This document shows, piece by piece, positions 60,846 to 64,000 of a stretch of 64,000 nucleotides of DNA. The number at the start of each line of letters is the position of its first letter. Within the stretch, counting starts at the first letter, position 1. The position numbers and the translations under genes are program-made. This DNA is from Arsenicibacter sp965247375 (GTDB lineage: Bacteria; Bacteroidota; Bacteroidia; Cytophagales; Spirosomataceae). The DNA lies in contig CBDFHU010000161.1 of assembly GCA_965247375.1 (NCBI GenBank), positions 1-64,000 on the forward strand, given 5' to 3'. The notes beneath the pieces were generated by a model. That model was not told the DNA's origin. It made no database searches and worked only from the letters and a program-made list of their open reading frames with translations.

Positions 60846-62876
60846 TTATAGCTCGATTCGCAGCAAGTGCATCGGCAGCATGTACGGGTCCAGTTCAACA
60901 TAGTTCCATTCGCCCCGCCAGGTATAGGTCGCATCGGTCAGTAAATCGCGGACGCGGTACTCCTGATCGTTAGCGATGCCCAGCTGCCAGACCGGCACCT
61001 GCACCATGTTGGCGCGGCGGTTGTAGGCATCCATGTTAACCACGGCCAGTATCCGGCTGTTTCCGGAAACTTTCAGATAGGCCATCAGCGCGTCATCGTC
61101 TACGCGGCAGAACGTGATGTTGTTGGTATGCTGCAACGCCTCATTTTCGTGGCGCAGCCGGTTCACCAACGTAATCAGGTACGTCAGTTTGTTGGTTTTA
61201 TCCCAGTCCCAGTGCCGGATTTCGTACTTCTCTGAGTTCAGGTATTCTTCCTTGCCCGGGAACGGATCGTGCTCCATCAACTCAAACGACGGCCCGTAAA
61301 TACCGTAGTTCGACGACAGGGTAGCCGCCAGAAAATACCGGATCAGAAACTGCGGTTCATGCCCGCTGTGCAAAATTCCCGGATTAATGTCGTGGGTCGT
61401 CGGCCAGAAGTTCGGACGGAAATAATACTTCATGTCCGTTTGCGTCAGTTCGGTCAGGTATTCCTGCATCTCGTATTTGTTGTTCCGCCATGTGAAGTAG
61501 GTATACGAGTGTGCAAAGCCAACCTTCGCCAGCTGCTGCATCACCTTAGGCTTTGTAAAGGCTTCTGACAGGAATAACATGTCCGGATACTCCTTTTTAA
61601 CCTCTGCAATGACCCATTGCCAGAACGAAAACGGCTTGGTATGCGGGTTATCGACGCGGATTATGCGGACACCCCACGAGCCCCACGTCAGCAGCACACG
61701 CCGCATTTCCAGCCACAGGTTCTGCCAGTCTTCCGTTTCGAAGTAGATCGGATAAATATCCTGATATTTTTTGGGCGGATTTTCGGCGTACTGAATCGAT
61801 CCGTCGGGGCGTTTCTTAAACCATTCGGGATGGTTTTTCGCCCACGGATGATCCGGCGAGCACTGAATGGCCAAGTCCATCGCCACTTCCATGCCGTAGT
61901 TTTTACTGATGGCAATCAGGTGCTTAAACTCGTCGATAGTACCTAATTCAGGATGAATGGCATCATGCCCACCTTCTTCGGAGCCAATGCCATAGGGTAC
62001 CCCAGGCTCGCCCGGCTGGCAAACCACGTTGTTGTTCTTTCCCTTCCGGAACTGGTGCCCGATCGGGTGAATCGGTGGCATGTATAACACGTCGAAGCCC
62101 ATGCCCGAAATACGCGGCAGGAGTTTTTCAACGTCTTTGAACGTCCCGTGTACACCCGGCTCCCGTGACGCCGACCGCGGGAACAGGCAGTACCAGGTAC
62201 TGAATCCGGCTTTGGCCCGGTCAACATCGACCGACAACTCCTTGTAGCGGGTGGTATGCACCTTTACCGGATACTGCTCAATCCAGATATCCAGGTGTTC
62301 TTCGGCCAGATGGATGGCTTCGTTATACCGGTTTTCGTCGCGGAATGCGTTGATGGTATACTGAATGGCCTCCTCTTTACCGGCAATGGCTTCCAGGAGC
62401 TTCGCCCCGGCCAGCAGTTCACTGGAAATGTGCTGCCCATCGTTTAGTTTCAGGTGAATTTCGTGCTGCCATGAAGCCAGATGATCTACCCACGACTCAA
62501 TGGTATACAGATAAATGCCCTGTTTTCCGACCGTAAACGAGCCGGTCCAGCGGTCATTGACAATGAGCGACATACGCGTTTCCTGCCAGTCGGTATCATC
62601 AATGTGTTTGTAACAAAGATGGGCAGCCAGCTTGTCATGGCCATCCACAATAATATCGGCCTCTACGGTGATCACATCACCCGGCACGGCCTTTATGGGA
62701 TATAAACCTCCTTCAATTTCAGGTGTCACATGCTCAATCACCGTCCGTGACTGTCCGTTTATGGGCATACCTTCTGTCAGAACCGGCTGTTTCTGTACAT
62801 GCTTTACGGCTGTTTGTGTAGTCTCCGGCGATTCTGTAGCGGTCTTTTTCTTACCGCGGCTCGATTGTGTTTTCAT
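60846..62876 (-). CDS. glgE: Maltosyltransferase GlgE (alpha-1,4-glucan:maltose-1-phosphate)
   Basis: 676 residues. Transfers maltosyl groups from maltose 1-phosphate to the non-reducing end of alpha-1,4-glucan. The N-terminal 45 residues (MKTQSSRGKKKTATESPE onward) are Lys/Thr/Val-rich and not conserved. Then come the N and GH13-type catalytic domains: YCLFPRSASREPGVHGTFKDVEKLLPRISGMGFDVLYMPPIHPIG, MDLAIQCSPDHPWAKNHPEWFKKRPDG, and GVRIIRVDNPHTKPFSFW with the nucleophilic Asp, and LFLSEAFTKPKVMQ with the acid/base Glu. The domain ending YVELDPYMLPMHLLRIEL closes it. It is followed directly by the maltokinase gene; the pathway's trehalose synthase is not in the window. Confidence 0.95.
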   Translation of the reverse strand: MKTQSSRGKKKTATESPETTQTAVKHVQKQPVLTEGMPINGQSRTVIEHVTPEIEGGLYPIKAVPGDVITVEADIIVDGHDKLAAHLCYKHIDDTDWQETRMSLIVNDRWTGSFTVGKQGIYLYTIESWVDHLASWQHEIHLKLNDGQHISSELLAGAKLLEAIAGKEEAIQYTINAFRDENRYNEAIHLAEEHLDIWIEQYPVKVHTTRYKELSVDVDRAKAGFSTWYCLFPRSASREPGVHGTFKDVEKLLPRISGMGFDVLYMPPIHPIGHQFRKGKNNNVVCQPGEPGVPYGIGSEEGGHDAIHPELGTIDEFKHLIAISKNYGMEVAMDLAIQCSPDHPWAKNHPEWFKKRPDGSIQYAENPPKKYQDIYPIYFETEDWQNLWLEMRRVLLTWGSWGVRIIRVDNPHTKPFSFWQWVIAEVKKEYPDMLFLSEAFTKPKVMQQLAKVGFAHSYTYFTWRNNKYEMQEYLTELTQTDMKYYFRPNFWPTTHDINPGILHSGHEPQFLIRYFLAATLSSNYGIYGPSFELMEHDPFPGKEEYLNSEKYEIRHWDWDKTNKLTYLITLVNRLRHENEALQHTNNITFCRVDDDALMAYLKVSGNSRILAVVNMDAYNRRANMVQVPVWQLGIANDQEYRVRDLLTDATYTWRGEWNYVELDPYMLPMHLLRIEL

Positions 62877-63137
62877 GCGATTCTGGTAATAATCTTGCTG
62901 TCACAATAATACCCAAAAAACCAGAACAAACGCCGGATCCGGGGTTAAGTTAGGCTTATACGGATACTTGTTTGCACAAAAGCGGTTTTCTGCCTGTTTT
63001 GATACCTGTGCTGTAAGTAGACATCATAAAATCTATATTTGTTTACCGTTCTTTTACTAACGGGCTCATTTTCAAAAATTTGCCATCGTAAGATCAAATA
63101 ATACTACGTTTACGGTTAATGCTGGCTTATTTTTCAG

Positions 63138-63145
63138 TACCTTTG
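63138..63145 (+). promoter_or_regulatory. TACCTTTG -7 element of prs
   Basis: Exact TAnnTTTG match 19 bases before the prs ATG; the -33 region (near 63112-63118) is only a weak match. The gap from glgE (62877-63164) otherwise shows AT-rich sequence without a further signal. Confidence 0.55.
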
Positions 63146-63164
63146 CGGCAAATTTCCCCGGCAG

Positions 63165-64000
63165 ATGGCATCTTTCAATCCGGTCAAAATTTTTTCAGGC
63201 AGTCAATCGACGTATTTAGCCGAAAAAATTGCCCGCTATTATGGTAAGGAGTTAGGCGGCTACACATGCCGCCGGTTCAGCGACGGTGAAATGTCGCCAA
63301 GTTTTGAGGAGTCCGTACGCGGCTGCGACGTTTTTCTGGTTCAATCGACCATGCCGCCCGCTGATAACTTCCTTGAATTATTGTTGATGGTTGACGCTGC
63401 GCGTCGGGCCTCAGCGCACTACGTAACCGTTGTTATTCCGTATTTCGGCTATGCCCGACAAGACCGGAAAGATAAGCCACGGGTAGCTATTGCGGCCAAA
63501 CTGGTGGCCAAAATGCTCGAAGCATCCGGCGCTGACCGGCTGATGACAATCGACTTACACGCCGGTCAGATTCAGGGCTTCTTCGATTTTCCGGTAGATC
63601 ATCTTGAGGGCGCATCGGTATTTGTACCGTACATCAAAAGCCTGGCCCTTGACAACCTGATCATTGCTTCGCCGGACGTTGGCGGGGCGGCACGGGCACG
63701 GGCCTTTGCCAAGCATTTCAACGCCGACATCGTCCTGTGTGATAAACACCGGAAACGGGCGAACGAAATTGCCTCGATGCAGGTTATCGGTGACGTGGAA
63801 GGCGCAAACGTCGTACTGATCGATGACCTGATCGACACCGGTGGTACGATGTGTAAGGCGGCCCAGATCCTGCTGGATAAGGGTGCCAAATCCGTACGGG
63901 CCGTGTGTACGCACCCGGTTATGTCGGGCAAAGCCCACGAAAACATTGCAAACTCGGTATTGGAAGAATTGGTGGTATCGGATACGCTCCCGCTGAAACA
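63165..64000 (+). CDS. prs: Ribose-phosphate pyrophosphokinase (3' end outside window)
   Basis: Makes PRPP from ribose 5-phosphate and ATP for nucleotide and histidine synthesis. The frame starts at the ATG giving MASFNPVKIFSGSQSTYLAEKIARYYG (63165) and is open at the end of the window (about 278 residues of roughly 310). Motifs: RFSDGEMSPSFEESVRG, YFGYARQDRKDKPRVAIAAKLVAKM (flexible loop and ATP site), DLHAGQIQGFF, and the PRPP-binding VVLIDDLIDTGGTMCKAA. The Arg-rich catalytic flap is RQDRK-D. It has its own promoter and starts a new unit divergent from glgE. Confidence 0.97.
   Translation, partial: MASFNPVKIFSGSQSTYLAEKIARYYGKELGGYTCRRFSDGEMSPSFEESVRGCDVFLVQSTMPPADNFLELLLMVDAARRASAHYVTVVIPYFGYARQDRKDKPRVAIAAKLVAKMLEASGADRLMTIDLHAGQIQGFFDFPVDHLEGASVFVPYIKSLALDNLIIASPDVGGAARARAFAKHFNADIVLCDKHRKRANEIASMQVIGDVEGANVVLIDDLIDTGGTMCKAAQILLDKGAKSVRAVCTHPVMSGKAHENIANSVLEELVVSDTLPLK

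Noticed and set aside
1..64000. tRNA, rRNA, SusC/SusD pair or prophage genes
   Set aside because: None could be seen by reading. SusC/D-like TonB plug or SusD motifs were looked for next to the glucan and fructan genes and not found.

Overview
The window is chromosomal DNA of a Bacteroidota bacterium, most likely order Cytophagales and plausibly the Spirosoma group. The evidence is family-level: many secreted proteins typical of that phylum (DUF5916, DUF2490, NIPSNAP, DUF1593, GEVED, ThuA/sugar-dehydrogenase fusions), promoter cores of the form TAnnTTTG, and almost no Shine-Dalgarno sequences. No species name can be read from the sequence. No rRNA, tRNA or CRISPR array was seen, and no prophage.

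Layout. 0-9 kb: the 3' part of mutS, an Rpn-type nuclease, then a minus-strand run parC > SanA/YdcF-like protein > rpe > an alpha-amylase-like lipoprotein whose catalytic nucleophile position is glycine. 9-21 kb: a DUF5916 outer-membrane protein, a small lipoprotein, dapA, ligA, a tandem universal stress protein, a DUF2490 protein, and a 1112-residue secreted ThuA / sugar dehydrogenase / PKD / cytochrome c / carbohydrate-binding fusion. 21-31 kb: glgB, a secreted CAP-GEVED protein, a DUF1593 hydrolase, cydAB, a LolA-like secreted protein, a SlyD-like isomerase and a DUF421 membrane protein with a zinc ribbon. 31-38.5 kb: a CvfB-like S1 protein, a PAS histidine kinase, a small Spy-like protein, a frameshifted SBF-type transporter, a NIPSNAP protein, and a VTC-domain / DUF4956 / DUF2490 operon. 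38.6-43 kb: a damaged zone in which a radical SAM gene, an IS200/IS605-type transposase and an M24 peptidase carry about eleven frameshifts, with two REP-like repeat units between them. 43-58.8 kb: a GMC dehydrogenase cassette with a sugar isomerase, BrkB, an RluA-type synthase, a propeller-amidohydrolase, small metabolic enzymes, msrA, a PspC protein, a GH32 fructan hydrolase, EcsC and an aldo/keto reductase. 58.8-64 kb: a minus-strand glgE-maltokinase-DoxX operon and the start of prs.

How the genes fit together. Glucan metabolism recurs: glgB (branching), glgE (maltosyl transfer) and maltokinase (maltose 1-phosphate supply) make up most of the GlgE route to alpha-glucan. Trehalose synthase is not in the window. 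GH32, the amylase-like protein, the DUF1593 protein, the GMC dehydrogenase and the ThuA fusion point to a polysaccharide- and sugar-oxidising lifestyle. cydAB gives a high-affinity oxidase.

The most distinctive non-coding signal is a set of perfect palindromes and inverted repeats in the gene gaps (20.5, 45.7, 48.5, 52.1, 53.3 and 58.8 kb). One family, with 15-bp arms AGTGGTGGCACGACT, occurs once between genes (52101-52133) and once in frame inside the maltokinase gene (60115-60151). A second structure encloses the start codon of the GMC-partner subunit gene (46307-46366). These, with the frameshift cluster and the nucleophile-less amylase, are what most merits checking.
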